From positions 124,001 to 188,000 of the forward strand of contig CAZWSX010000002.1 in the NCBI GenBank assembly GCA_964636985.1: a stretch of DNA of 64,000 nt, written 5' to 3'. A program made the position numbers and the translations under genes. Below the pieces are notes generated by a model. It was not told the DNA's origin, searched no databases, and worked only from the letters and a program-made list of their open reading frames with translations. Shown here piece by piece: positions 9,288 to 17,351 of the stretch (position 1 is its first letter; each line of letters opens with the position of its first letter). The DNA comes from CAZWSX01 sp964636985. GTDB taxonomy: Bacteria > Planctomycetota > Planctomycetia > Pirellulales > Pirellulaceae.

Positions 9288-11126
9288 ATGCCTGAGCACG
9301 TTTACGAGTACGACGTTGTCGTAATTGGCGCGGGCCACGCTGGCGTTGAAGCGGCCATGGCCGCCGCCCGCGTGGGTGCCAATACCGCGCTGTTGACCAC
9401 CAACTGCGACACCGTCGGGCAAATGAGTTGCAACCCAGCTATCGGCGGCGTCGCCAAGGGGCAGATTGTTCGCGAGGTCGACGCCCTCGGCGGTGTGATG
9501 GGCCAGGCCATCGATCGGACCGGCATCCAGTACCGGATGCTCAATCGCCGCAAAGGCCCGGCAATGCACAGTCCGCGGGCTCAAGCGGACAAAAAGGCCT
9601 ACCAGTTCGAAGTAAAGCGGCTCGTCGAAGATCAACATAACCTGGCGCTGCGGCAGGAAACGGTTGAAGACCTGCTAACCGAAGGCGAAGGGGAATCGCT
9701 TCGCATCACCGGCGTTCGCTGCCGCGGGGACGTCGTCTATCGCGCGCAGGCAGTCGTGGTGACGACCGGGACATTCCTGGCCGCCATCATGCACACCGGC
9801 GAAGCCAAAACGCCAGGCGGCCGCGCCGGCGAGGGAACAACCAGTGGCCTGAGCGCCGCATTCAATCGACTGGGCTTCGAAGTCCGGCGGTTCAAAACCG
9901 GTACGCCTGCGCGGATCAACGGCCGCACGATCGATTTCGCCAGCACGACGATTCAGCCGGGCGACGACGATCCCGAACCGTTCAGCTACGTAACCGACCG
10001 CGTGACGTTCGAAGCGCACGCCACAACGCAGATGCCTTGCTGGATCACGCACACCAACGATCGCGTTCACGAGTTGATCCGCGCCAACTTGCATCGCGCG
10101 CCGATGTACAGCGGCCAAATCCGCTCGAGCGGCCCACGCTATTGCCCGTCGATTGAAGACAAGGTGGTGCGGTTCGCGGATAAGGAGTCGCACCAACTCT
10201 TTCTTGAGCCCGAAGGCCGCAACACGCACGAGTACTACATCAACGGCATCTCGACCAGTTTGCCGCGCGACGTGCAGGACCAGATGTTGACCATGATCCC
10301 CGGCCTCGAACGGGCGCAGATCATGCGCTACGGCTACGCGGTCGAGTACGACTATTGCCCGCCCGATCAGCTGTGGCCCACTCTGGAGACCAAGCGCGCC
10401 CGCGGCCTTTACTTTGCCGGGCAAATCAATGGCACAACAGGCTACGAAGAAGCGGCTGCGCAAGGCTTGATTGCTGGCGCCAACGCCGCGCTCAAGTTGC
10501 GGGATGGCTCCTCGCTCGTGATCGACCGCGAAGATGCCTACATCGGCGTGCTGATCGACGACCTGGTCACCAAGAGCGTCGACGAGCCGTATCGCATGTT
10601 CACCAGCCGGGCCGAATTTCGCCTTCTATTGCGACAGGACAATGCCGATCGCCGGTTGACGCCGCTCGCGGCTTCACTGGGTCTGGTGAGTGAGACGCGT
10701 CAGCAGCGATTAAAGCAGAAGCTGGAGCAGATCGCCTTTGCTCGGCGATTGATGGAAGAACGCTGGCACGCCGGCGCGACTTTGGAAAAGCATTTGCGCC
10801 GTCCCGAAGTAGAATGGCCGGAGATCGTCTCGTTGGCTCCAGAACTATCGACGATCGACAGTGAAGTCGCCCGGCAGATTGTGTGGGACGTAAAATACCA
10901 AGGCTACGTCGATCGGCAGGAGGCGCAGGTCGAAAAGCAGCAAAGGATGGCCGAGAAGCGAATCCCCGAAGCGTTCGACTACGCGCGGATTATGCATTTG
11001 CGAACCGAGGCTCGTGAAAAGCTGGTCCGCATCCGCCCTGTCTCGATTGCTCAAGCGAGCCGGATCAGCGGCATCACGCCGGCCGACTTGGCACTCGTCC
11101 TGGCGCATTTGGAGGGAAAAGGCTGA
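9288..11126 (+). CDS. mnmG: tRNA uridine-5-carboxymethylaminomethyl(34) synthesis enzyme MnmG (GidA)
   Basis: 612 residues, the usual family length. MnmG is the FAD-dependent partner of MnmE, and the complex modifies uridine 34 in the wobble position of certain tRNAs. The Rossmann FAD motif VVVIGAGHAGVEAA sits at residues 10-23, followed by the family signatures CNPAIGGVAKGQIVREVDAL, the mid-region KTGTPARI, and GLYFAGQINGTTGYEEAAAQG. The C-terminal helical domain ends with RISGITPADLALVLAHLE. The ATG at 9288 fits the family N-terminus. An ATPase gene begins one base after its TGA, so the two are probably co-transcribed. mnmE is not in the window. Confidence 0.97.
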   Translation: MPEHVYEYDVVVIGAGHAGVEAAMAAARVGANTALLTTNCDTVGQMSCNPAIGGVAKGQIVREVDALGGVMGQAIDRTGIQYRMLNRRKGPAMHSPRAQADKKAYQFEVKRLVEDQHNLALRQETVEDLLTEGEGESLRITGVRCRGDVVYRAQAVVVTTGTFLAAIMHTGEAKTPGGRAGEGTTSGLSAAFNRLGFEVRRFKTGTPARINGRTIDFASTTIQPGDDDPEPFSYVTDRVTFEAHATTQMPCWITHTNDRVHELIRANLHRAPMYSGQIRSSGPRYCPSIEDKVVRFADKESHQLFLEPEGRNTHEYYINGISTSLPRDVQDQMLTMIPGLERAQIMRYGYAVEYDYCPPDQLWPTLETKRARGLYFAGQINGTTGYEEAAAQGLIAGANAALKLRDGSSLVIDREDAYIGVLIDDLVTKSVDEPYRMFTSRAEFRLLLRQDNADRRLTPLAASLGLVSETRQQRLKQKLEQIAFARRLMEERWHAGATLEKHLRRPEVEWPEIVSLAPELSTIDSEVARQIVWDVKYQGYVDRQEAQVEKQQRMAEKRIPEAFDYARIMHLRTEAREKLVRIRPVSIAQASRISGITPADLALVLAHLEGKG

Positions 11127-11127
11127 C

Positions 11128-12357
11128 ATGAGCACCACGGGGGCGCTTGGCACTGGGGCACTCGACGAACAGCTAAAGCAGCGGCTCCGCGCCCTCGCTC
11201 CCAGCCACGGCGACTATGCCGCCGATTTTGTGCAGCATGTTCTGGCCGCCGCGATTTCCGCTCGTGCGAGCGATGTCCACTTCCAACCCGGCCCCCGCGA
11301 CGTAGAGATTCGCTGGCGCTTGGACGGCGTTTTGCAATCGCTAGGTACTTACTCGCGGGGCGATGGGACCGATGTTCTGGCCCGTCTCAAGGTTCTGGCA
11401 GGACTGCTGACTTATCGAACCGATGTCCCGCAAGAGGGGCGGATCGCGCCCGATCGACTCGTAGCAAGCGGCAAACAAAAGCCTGCCTCTCCCATCGTCG
11501 ACGGAACGCTCATGGAAATGCGCGTGGCCACGTTTCCCACATTGCATGGGGAGCGGATTGTGATCCGCTTGCTTGCCGCGAACGAACGGTTGCAATCGAT
11601 CGCCGATTTGCATCTGCCGGCCGATATCGCGGCGGCTCTCCAAAGAATCGTGAGCGAAACAAGCGGCGCGTTCCTGCTTACCGGCCCAGCCGGCAGCGGA
11701 AAGACGACCACGATCTACGCGCTACTCCGCGAGATTGCCAGCGCACCCGCCCTCCGCAGCGTTGTCTCCATCGAGGACCCTGTCGAACGCGCGATTAGCG
11801 GCGTGGCGCAGGCCAGCATTCAGCCCAACAGCGAGTTCGATTTCGCCGCGGGCTTAAAGGCCTTGTTGCGGCAGGATCCCGAAGTGATTGTCGTCGGAGA
11901 GATCCGCGATCAAGCCACGGCCGAAATTGTGCTGCAAGCCTCGCTGACCGGACATTTGGTGTTTTCGTCGCTCCACTCCGGCCGCGCCGCCGACGCCGTG
12001 GCGCGATTGATCGACTGGAAGATCGATCCCTACGCTTTGAACACAGGACTGCTCGGCGTGATGTGCCAGCGGCTCGTTCGCCGCTTGTGCGCGTGCCGTG
12101 AGGCGCGCGGATGCCCCAACTGCCTGCACACGGGATACTCAGGACGGCTTGCTCTCGCCGAATTAATGTCGCGACGGGAAGGAACCATGCCCGACTTGCG
12201 AACACTGGCGAGCGACGCAGTAGAGATCCACCGCGCCGCGGTGGCGGCAGGGATGATCTCACTTCCCGCAAGAGGCCGCGAACTGCTGGCTCAAGGCGAA
12301 GCAGACGACCGAGAACTCTGCCGCGTGCTAGGCGTATCGTGGCGAGCGGCCGAATAA
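11128..12357 (+). CDS. GspE/PilB/PilT-type secretion or pilus ATPase
   Basis: About 409 residues from ATG 11128, one base after the mnmG stop. It carries ASDVHFQP and VEIRWRLDGVL of the N2 domain, Walker A GPAGSGKTTTIYALLREI, the Asp box VSIEDPVE, Walker B VIVVGEIRDQATAEIVLQA and the His box GHLVFSSLHSGRAADAVARL. These identify a hexameric ATPase that powers type II secretion or type IV pili. A four-cysteine cluster (CAC, then CPNC) near residues 320-332 matches the zinc-binding subdomain of GspE/PilB. It is shorter than a typical PilB (over 500 residues) because the N1 domain is missing. No other secretion genes are adjacent, so the exact system is unknown. Confidence 0.88.
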   Translation: MSTTGALGTGALDEQLKQRLRALAPSHGDYAADFVQHVLAAAISARASDVHFQPGPRDVEIRWRLDGVLQSLGTYSRGDGTDVLARLKVLAGLLTYRTDVPQEGRIAPDRLVASGKQKPASPIVDGTLMEMRVATFPTLHGERIVIRLLAANERLQSIADLHLPADIAAALQRIVSETSGAFLLTGPAGSGKTTTIYALLREIASAPALRSVVSIEDPVERAISGVAQASIQPNSEFDFAAGLKALLRQDPEVIVVGEIRDQATAEIVLQASLTGHLVFSSLHSGRAADAVARLIDWKIDPYALNTGLLGVMCQRLVRRLCACREARGCPNCLHTGYSGRLALAELMSRREGTMPDLRTLASDAVEIHRAAVAAGMISLPARGRELLAQGEADDRELCRVLGVSWRAAE

Positions 12358-12462
12358 GAAGTGGCGTTGTTTGCCACAACGAGTGGAAGACATCGCTCCC
12401 ACTCTCCTTTGACTCCCCTTCTCCCCATCCATCGTCTTTGAATGAGGCAGTTTTACCGCGAA

Positions 12463-12915
12463 CTAGCCAACCTTGCTCGTGGCTACCGAAGCCGTCACAG
12501 CTTTCTGGTTGCGAAGAATACGGGTGAACTCGTCCACGCCGTCCTGTTCTTGCGTCAGAATGTTCTCAACCCAGATCGTTAGTGCACGGTCGTCTTCGGT
12601 CAGCTTGAGTAGCTCGGTATAAACCTTGACCGCCTTCGATTCGAACTCGAGGCCGTTGTTCAGCAGTTCCATCAGATCGTCCGATTGTTTGATGGCGTTG
12701 CGTTCGACGGTAGGAACGCCGCCCAAGGCGACGATCTTCTCCCCGACGAGCTGCGCGTGTTTGAACGACTCTTTGGCCGCGTCATAAAACTTGTCGGCAT
12801 ACACTTCGCGGAACAGGCCGGCGACTACGAAGCCCGCTTGCGCGTATTGTGCGACGCCGGTCCACTCGTGCCGCAAAGCTTCGTTCAGCTTCTCGATAAC
12901 TTTGTTCGTGTCCAT
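12463..12915 (-). CDS. Ferritin-like / bacterioferritin family protein
   Basis: 150 residues forming a four-helix bundle. Likely di-iron ligands are visible: E17 in LRHEWTGVAQYAQAG, E49 and H53 in AAKESFKHAQLVGEKI, then a glutamate in NNGLEFESKAVKVY and another in LTQEQDGVDEFTRIL. Ferritin-like proteins oxidise and store iron or protect DNA from peroxide. I cannot tell bacterioferritin from a DPS-like or rubrerythrin-related member, and the heme methionine is not evident. The ATG at 12915 fits. The gene stands alone and converges on the ATPase gene. Confidence 0.82.
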   Translation of the reverse strand: MDTNKVIEKLNEALRHEWTGVAQYAQAGFVVAGLFREVYADKFYDAAKESFKHAQLVGEKIVALGGVPTVERNAIKQSDDLMELLNNGLEFESKAVKVYTELLKLTEDDRALTIWVENILTQEQDGVDEFTRILRNQKAVTASVATSKVG

Positions 12916-13250
12916 GTGAAAACTCCTTAACAGCTGCGGAATGATTTAGAAGTGAACCGCTCAGGCTGAGCGGGTGGTGGAGCGTGATGCAATCGCAGGC
13001 AGAAGTGCCACCTGCGCACGTCATAATAGAGTCGATCGTCAGGCTGTCCAGATCGACGTAACTCGTTGGCGCGTATTATCTTGGAAAAATGCCATAACGA
13101 GAGTACGTCTCACTTCTGGCAATTGTAGGACGAGCCTTTGGAAGAGACCAACTCTCGACAGCGACTGCTCTCGTCTTGATCCGAAGACTCAGTTGGCAAG
13201 TCGGTGTTGCGGGGCCGCCGCACTCTTGGCGAGTGCAGCTACAAGGCAAG
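12916..13250. other. Intergenic region, 335 bases, with a dispersed palindromic repeat
   Basis: This lies between the ferritin-like gene and a small minus-strand gene. No supported gene is seen. The only structure is the repeat at 13207-13242, which has a near-copy at 27648-27683. Open frames here translate that repeat into ASAATR-type peptides and are not believed. Confidence 0.5.
13207..13242 (+). repeat. Dispersed intergenic palindromic repeat, copy 1
   Basis: A 36-base segment containing GCACTCTTGGCGAGTGC, an inverted repeat with a short loop. It matches 27648-27683 at about 31 of 36 positions. Both copies lie beyond the 3' end of a small gene. Confidence 0.6.
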
Positions 13251-13550
13251 CTACGCCGAGTCAGCTGCGACGAGCTTAGGCGACCAGCTGCGCGCGGTAA
13301 GCGCACTGCCAACTTGTCGCATCGACTTAGGAAGAGCCTGGCTGGTCCCCAAGGCGCGGCGTAGATCGGCGACTTGCTCGGATTCCAGGCGCACGGTCGA
13401 TTGATTGAACCAACCCACGCCTGCGCCGAACGATTGTTGTCTCAACTCGACATACGAGGCGGCGTTCGGACCATGGCAGAGCACCATGACGACGCGTTCG
13501 TGTTCGTTGGCACCGGGCAGAACAGAAAGGGTGATTTCTTGGTTGTTCAT
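13251..13550 (-). CDS. Small conserved-looking protein of unknown function
   Basis: 99 residues beginning MNNQEITLSVLPGANEHERV, with VVMVLCHGPNAASYVELRQQ in the middle and STVRLESEQVADLRRALGT further on. The composition is balanced and the N-terminal two thirds look like a real compact domain; the last third is less convincing. I do not recognise a family. It lies alone between a ferritin-like gene and a transpeptidase gene, with the repeat copy just beyond its stop. Confidence 0.55.
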   Translation of the reverse strand: MNNQEITLSVLPGANEHERVVMVLCHGPNAASYVELRQQSFGAGVGWFNQSTVRLESEQVADLRRALGTSQALPKSMRQVGSALTARSWSPKLVAADSA

Positions 13551-13645
13551 CGGCGGGAGAACGAAAGGTGGGAATCGCGGCGGGTGAGGTGATACTGAGT
13601 CTCAATACGCTCTATTGTATTCGTCCCTACGTCCCGGTCAACCAC

Positions 13646-13675
13646 AAAAAAGCCCCGGTTCATTAACCGGGGCTT
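13646..13675 (-). terminator. Rho-independent terminator of the LysM/transpeptidase gene
   Basis: Read on the minus strand, an 11-bp GC-rich stem (AAGCCCCGGTT with AACCGGGGCTT) closes a four-base loop and is followed by a T run. It lies about 50 bases after the stop at 13724. Confidence 0.85.
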
Positions 13676-13723
13676 CGGAAACGCGGCCTTTGAAGTGGCC
13701 TTTGACGAGGGCAATTTGCCTCT

Positions 13724-14920
13724 CTAGCGAATAATCACCTGCGAATTGATCGACAAAATGCCGTACAAATCGTCAGCGTCCTGAGGCGCCAGCCCGATGC
13801 AGCCCAGCGTTTGCGGCAATGGGGAGGTCGGGCTGCCGTGAATCGATTGGCCGTGGCCAAGGTCGATCCAGACGCCGCCGTAGGGATTCTTGGGGTCGTC
13901 GGCGGACAGCGTGCCCTCCACGCCGTAGTACGGCCGCTTCTTTTCTTTGTTGACGACCGAGTACTTGCCGGGAACGACTTCCTCGTCGCCGGCCGTGAAC
14001 ACAAACCGCCCTGCGTACATGGCACCGAGGAAGAGCGTGACTTCATTCGCCTTCACGTCGACTTCCGCGCGGAAAGGGCCAGGAACAACCTTCAAACGGG
14101 TTCCCGGGACCAACACTTCAGGGTCGCGAATGTTGTTGATCTTTTGCAGCAGCAGGAACGGGACGCGCTGCTTCTTGGCGACGTCGTACAGCGTCTCTCC
14201 GGCACGGACTTCGTAGGCCGGCGCGAGCCAGTGTTCGGTCGAGTAAATCACCTTGCCAGCAAGCGCGTCGAGCCACTCGTGCAGCGACGTGCGTTGTTCT
14301 TCCGACAGTCGGGCATCGCCATAGAAAGCCGACAGTGCGATCAAGGCCTCGCGGCACTCGTTGGCGTCGACTTTCGCTTTGGCGGCGGCGAACGCTTGAT
14401 CGAACGCGTACTGCTGACGGCGCAAGCGGGCCGCGTCGCTTTCCGCCTTGGCTTGCTCAGGCGAGACGCCCACGCCCTTAGGCGGATAATCGATGGTCTC
14501 TTCCGATTCCTCGATCGCGGGTGCTGCATCCGGCCGCTTCTTGTGCCGATTGTTGAAGGGATCGGAAGAGTTCTGCGGAGCTTCCGGCTCCTCGCTCATA
14601 GCGTCATCGCTGCTTTTGTTGAACGTCGCGCGTTCGATCGAGGAATGCTCTTCCTCATCCTCGCCGTCGTCGTTGTCTGGCAGATCGCCGTAGACCGACG
14701 GGTCCGCCTGGTCGGCGTCATCGTGCGAATGAGAGTGGCGATGCTTGCGGTCGAATGCCGACCCGCCCCGCTCGATCTTGGGGAGATCGAAGTTGTTCTC
14801 ATCCAGCAGATCGACAATGTCGTCTTTGGGTTTGGATTCAGGCTGATTGAGCGCGATGTACACGCCGTAAAGAACAACGGCCATCAACGCCACAGCGAAC
14901 GCACTTTTAATCGTGTTCAC
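13724..14920 (-). CDS. Membrane-anchored LysM and L,D-transpeptidase (YkuD) domain protein
   Basis: About 398 residues from GTG 14920, preceded by a perfect AAGGAGG six bases upstream. The protein starts with a membrane anchor (VNTIKSAFAVALMAVVLYGV), continues with a long acidic, His/Asp/Glu-rich linker, then a LysM domain (YEVRAGETLYDVAKKQRVPF ... VLVPGTRLKVV) and a C-terminal YkuD domain. Such enzymes cross-link peptidoglycan or attach proteins to it. The catalytic block reads SIHGSPTSPLPQTLGCIGL: His and Cys are present, but the usual SHGC and RL residues are TLGC and GL. This is of interest in planctomycetes because their peptidoglycan was long doubted. A terminator follows. Confidence 0.88.
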   Translation of the reverse strand: MNTIKSAFAVALMAVVLYGVYIALNQPESKPKDDIVDLLDENNFDLPKIERGGSAFDRKHRHSHSHDDADQADPSVYGDLPDNDDGEDEEEHSSIERATFNKSSDDAMSEEPEAPQNSSDPFNNRHKKRPDAAPAIEESEETIDYPPKGVGVSPEQAKAESDAARLRRQQYAFDQAFAAAKAKVDANECREALIALSAFYGDARLSEEQRTSLHEWLDALAGKVIYSTEHWLAPAYEVRAGETLYDVAKKQRVPFLLLQKINNIRDPEVLVPGTRLKVVPGPFRAEVDVKANEVTLFLGAMYAGRFVFTAGDEEVVPGKYSVVNKEKKRPYYGVEGTLSADDPKNPYGGVWIDLGHGQSIHGSPTSPLPQTLGCIGLAPQDADDLYGILSINSQVIIR

Positions 14921-15050
14921 GTAGGTCCTCCTTGACCTCCCGTAGAAATAGAGTTTCGGCGGCAAGGATAGCAATCTACTGCCAGCCTTGCCAGAGCAGT
15001 TGTTGAGGGGCATCGAGGCCGCTGCTAGCGTCCGTTGCACCGTGGCAGGC

Positions 15051-16049
15051 CTACTTTTTCTGCCACAGGTCTTCCGCTTCGAGAACGCCACGCGCCCGCT
15101 CGCTCGTCAGCCATTCTTTGGCGGCGGGATCTTCTTTGAGATAAGCGTCCCAAAAGGCTGTACTCAGCGCCAGGATCGCGCGGTGGTGGTTCGGATTGCG
15201 TTGTTGTCTTTCGTCTGGCAAAGCCCGCTCGGTGAAAGCCGAGTGCTCGGCCTTGTTGAGCACGAGTTCGTATTTATCGCCTGGCGCAAGAGCCGGATAG
15301 ACCTTCCGACGCGACTCCGGCGATTGATTGCCGATGGGGCTGTCGTCGTGGGTGCCTGTCATCAACAGCCACGGTGTCTTTACGCTGCCAAAGGCCTTTT
15401 CAATCGATCCCATGCGCGGCGGTCCAGGGCTCATCACCACGGCCGCCTTGATCCGCGGATCGCTCTGCCGCGCACCGACCAGTTCGAAAGATTGCCCGCT
15501 AACGGCTTGTGTGGTTTGCGCTCCGAACGAGTGCCCCGACATGCCGACGTGGTTCAGATTGCACTGGCTTGCAAGTTCGTGCTGGCGATCGCCATTCCAT
15601 CTGGCAAGTTGATCGAGCGTCGCCTTCACGTCCTGCACCCGCAGCGAAAAGTTCTTGGCCGAGGCCGCTTCCTTGAGCGCCGTCATTCGCTTGAGAAGCG
15701 GTTCCCCCTTCCAAACTCCTTCATCACTGCCGGGGTGTTGTAAAAACACCGCCACATAGCCACGCTTGGCCCAATGCTTCCCAAGGAAGGCCGACCCTTC
15801 CCGTGAACCGCCTAGCCCATGACTGAACAAGACCACAGGCGAAGGTTTGCTTGTACCATCCGAGGGCGGCAAATAGACGCGAAGCGGAATCTCGCGGGAG
15901 CGAGCTTCGTCAATAAAAGCGAGATCGATCGCCTTAATTTCGACGGCGAAATCGACGCGGAGCGGATCGTAATCTTGCGCTCGGGCTTGTCCCCGAAAAA
16001 GCGAGAAAACAAGCGTCAACAGAATCGCGAGAATCGGCAAACGGCGCAT
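15051..16049 (-). CDS. Secreted alpha/beta hydrolase (dienelactone hydrolase / PAF-acetylhydrolase-like)
   Basis: About 332 residues from ATG 16049, with GGAG seven bases upstream and a signal peptide MRRLPILAILLTLVFSLFRG. The fold markers are PVVLFSHGLGGSREGS (oxyanion region), the nucleophile elbow GMSGHSFGAQTT and the acid and histidine expected near GTHDDSPIG and NKAEHSAF. The family hydrolyses esters or small polymers; substrate unknown. The longer frame to 16076 begins before the ribosome site and is not favoured. It is on the same strand as, and 130 bases upstream of, the transpeptidase gene. Confidence 0.85.
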   Translation of the reverse strand: MRRLPILAILLTLVFSLFRGQARAQDYDPLRVDFAVEIKAIDLAFIDEARSREIPLRVYLPPSDGTSKPSPVVLFSHGLGGSREGSAFLGKHWAKRGYVAVFLQHPGSDEGVWKGEPLLKRMTALKEAASAKNFSLRVQDVKATLDQLARWNGDRQHELASQCNLNHVGMSGHSFGAQTTQAVSGQSFELVGARQSDPRIKAAVVMSPGPPRMGSIEKAFGSVKTPWLLMTGTHDDSPIGNQSPESRRKVYPALAPGDKYELVLNKAEHSAFTERALPDERQQRNPNHHRAILALSTAFWDAYLKEDPAAKEWLTSERARGVLEAEDLWQKK

Positions 16050-16175
16050 ACGTGCTCTCCGCGTTATCCATAACAAGCTGTCACCAGAATAAGCTGTGCG
16101 AAGGATCGCACGCCGCTCTAGTATTGGCCCCTGGAGAGGAATCGAGGACAGAAAGAAGGCCGCAGACGCGCGAAC

Positions 16176-17207
16176 TTAAGGGACGATTTCGCCGCCATTG
16201 ATGGTCGACATGGCGCGGACGTGCGGCTCGATCCCGGGATCATTCGTGGGAAAGGCCCGCACGCTTCCATCTCCCATGGCGGCGATGACCACTGTCGAAG
16301 CACCGCCGGTCCCTGGAACCTGCCCCGGCCCTCGACCAACCAGGATGGGCACTGCGGTCACGTCGACATCCTTTGGTTCCGCCCAACTCTGCTGGCGGCC
16401 GAAGACTTCCACCAAGGCAATGCTGTTGGCTGTGCCATCGGCAATTTGCGAAAGACGAGTCCCCTTCTCGCCCGAGAACATCGTGTTCGGGCCCGCCAGC
16501 GCCATGTAACTGCAAGTGCCCGTGATATCGTTGGGCGAATGGAAGATCGGCACCATCATGTCGCTGATGGCCCTGTTCTCGGGGCTGTCCCAGGCCTTCG
16601 ATTTATCGAACCGCTGGCTCGCCGAAGCGGCGGCGGGATCTCCGAGGTACGGCAAGATCAAGACCCGCCAACTGTAAAGTGGCTTGCCGTTGGCATCGGC
16701 GACAAAGGCTGGCGGAAACGATTGGTACTGCGCTTCGTAGTTGTGCAGAGCCAACATGATCTGCCTCATATTGTTCATCGACTGGGCCCGCCGCGCCGCC
16801 CCGCGAGCAGCTTGAACCGCTGGCAGCAACAAAGCCACCAAGATGCCTGAGCAAAAGAGAAGCACAACCACCGAAACGAGCGCCACAACGACGTAGAGCC
16901 CGGCGCTCGAGGATTGAGCAGGCGGAGCAAAGTTGCCGTACGGCTGTCCTGGGAATTGCTGTCCTGGGAATTGCTGTCCTGGGAATTGTTGCCCTGGGAA
17001 CTGCTGCCCGTATCCCGCAGGGCCGGCCATCGGTGGCAATCCCGGCTTGGGAGGCGCCGCACCCATCGGCGCCGACGCCATTGGCTTTGCCGGACCCGGA
17101 ATCGTAATCGTTTGGCCGCAACCGGCGCAGGGACCGCTTTGCCCTGCGTACGCGTCATCGACCTGCATGTTCTTACTGCAATGAGGGCAGGTGAAGTTGA
17201 TCGGCAT
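16176..17207 (-). CDS. DUF1559-type protein with N-terminal zinc ribbon and GQQFP repeats
   Basis: 343 residues. An N-terminal zinc ribbon (CPHCSKNM ... CAGCGQTI) is followed by a Pro/Gly/Gln linker containing four GQQFP repeats, one membrane segment (LYVVVALVSVVVLLFCSGILV), a pilin-like helix (LLPAVQAARGAARRAQSMNNM) and the DUF1559-like body with SWRVLILPYLG, FDKSKAWDSPENRAI and GDGSVRAF. DUF1559 is a large planctomycete family with an N-terminus like type IV pilin or pseudopilin; function unknown. Here the prepilin-like helix is internal, behind the zinc ribbon. It is the last of a minus-strand run of paralogues and probably arose with 17352-18398 by duplication. Confidence 0.85.
   Translation of the reverse strand: MPINFTCPHCSKNMQVDDAYAGQSGPCAGCGQTITIPGPAKPMASAPMGAAPPKPGLPPMAGPAGYGQQFPGQQFPGQQFPGQQFPGQPYGNFAPPAQSSSAGLYVVVALVSVVVLLFCSGILVALLLPAVQAARGAARRAQSMNNMRQIMLALHNYEAQYQSFPPAFVADANGKPLYSWRVLILPYLGDPAAASASQRFDKSKAWDSPENRAISDMMVPIFHSPNDITGTCSYMALAGPNTMFSGEKGTRLSQIADGTANSIALVEVFGRQQSWAEPKDVDVTAVPILVGRGPGQVPGTGGASTVVIAAMGDGSVRAFPTNDPGIEPHVRAMSTINGGEIVP
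16944..17003 (-). repeat. Four 15-bp tandem repeats encoding GQQFP
   Basis: Four consecutive 15-base units, three identical on the plus strand (CTGTCCTGGGAATTG) and a fourth with three changes, lie inside the zinc-ribbon DUF1559-type gene and encode the GQQFP units of its linker. The near-identity suggests recent slippage expansion. Confidence 0.85.
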
Positions 17208-17351
17208 GGCTGGAAACCGGTTAAAAAATGTTTGAGGCGTCTGCGCAAAATGGCGCGCGGAAAGGCGGATCTCGATTCGGCACTAGCCTAGGCCAGAGCC
17301 ATATCCAAGTCCATCATCCGCAGAAAAACTTCGCCGATTCTAACGGCGACG

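Noticed and set aside
9174..9638. N-terminal extension of the sialidase frame
   Set aside because: It lies beyond a clear signal peptide and ribosome site and overlaps the start of mnmG.
12974..13279. Plus frame encoding a peptide with ALLASAATR
   Set aside because: The C-terminal part is a translation of the intergenic repeat at 13207; the same peptide arises at 27.65 kb.
13811..14935. 374-residue plus-strand frame opposite the transpeptidase gene
   Set aside because: Arg/Leu-rich and without motifs; the minus strand has LysM and YkuD domains.
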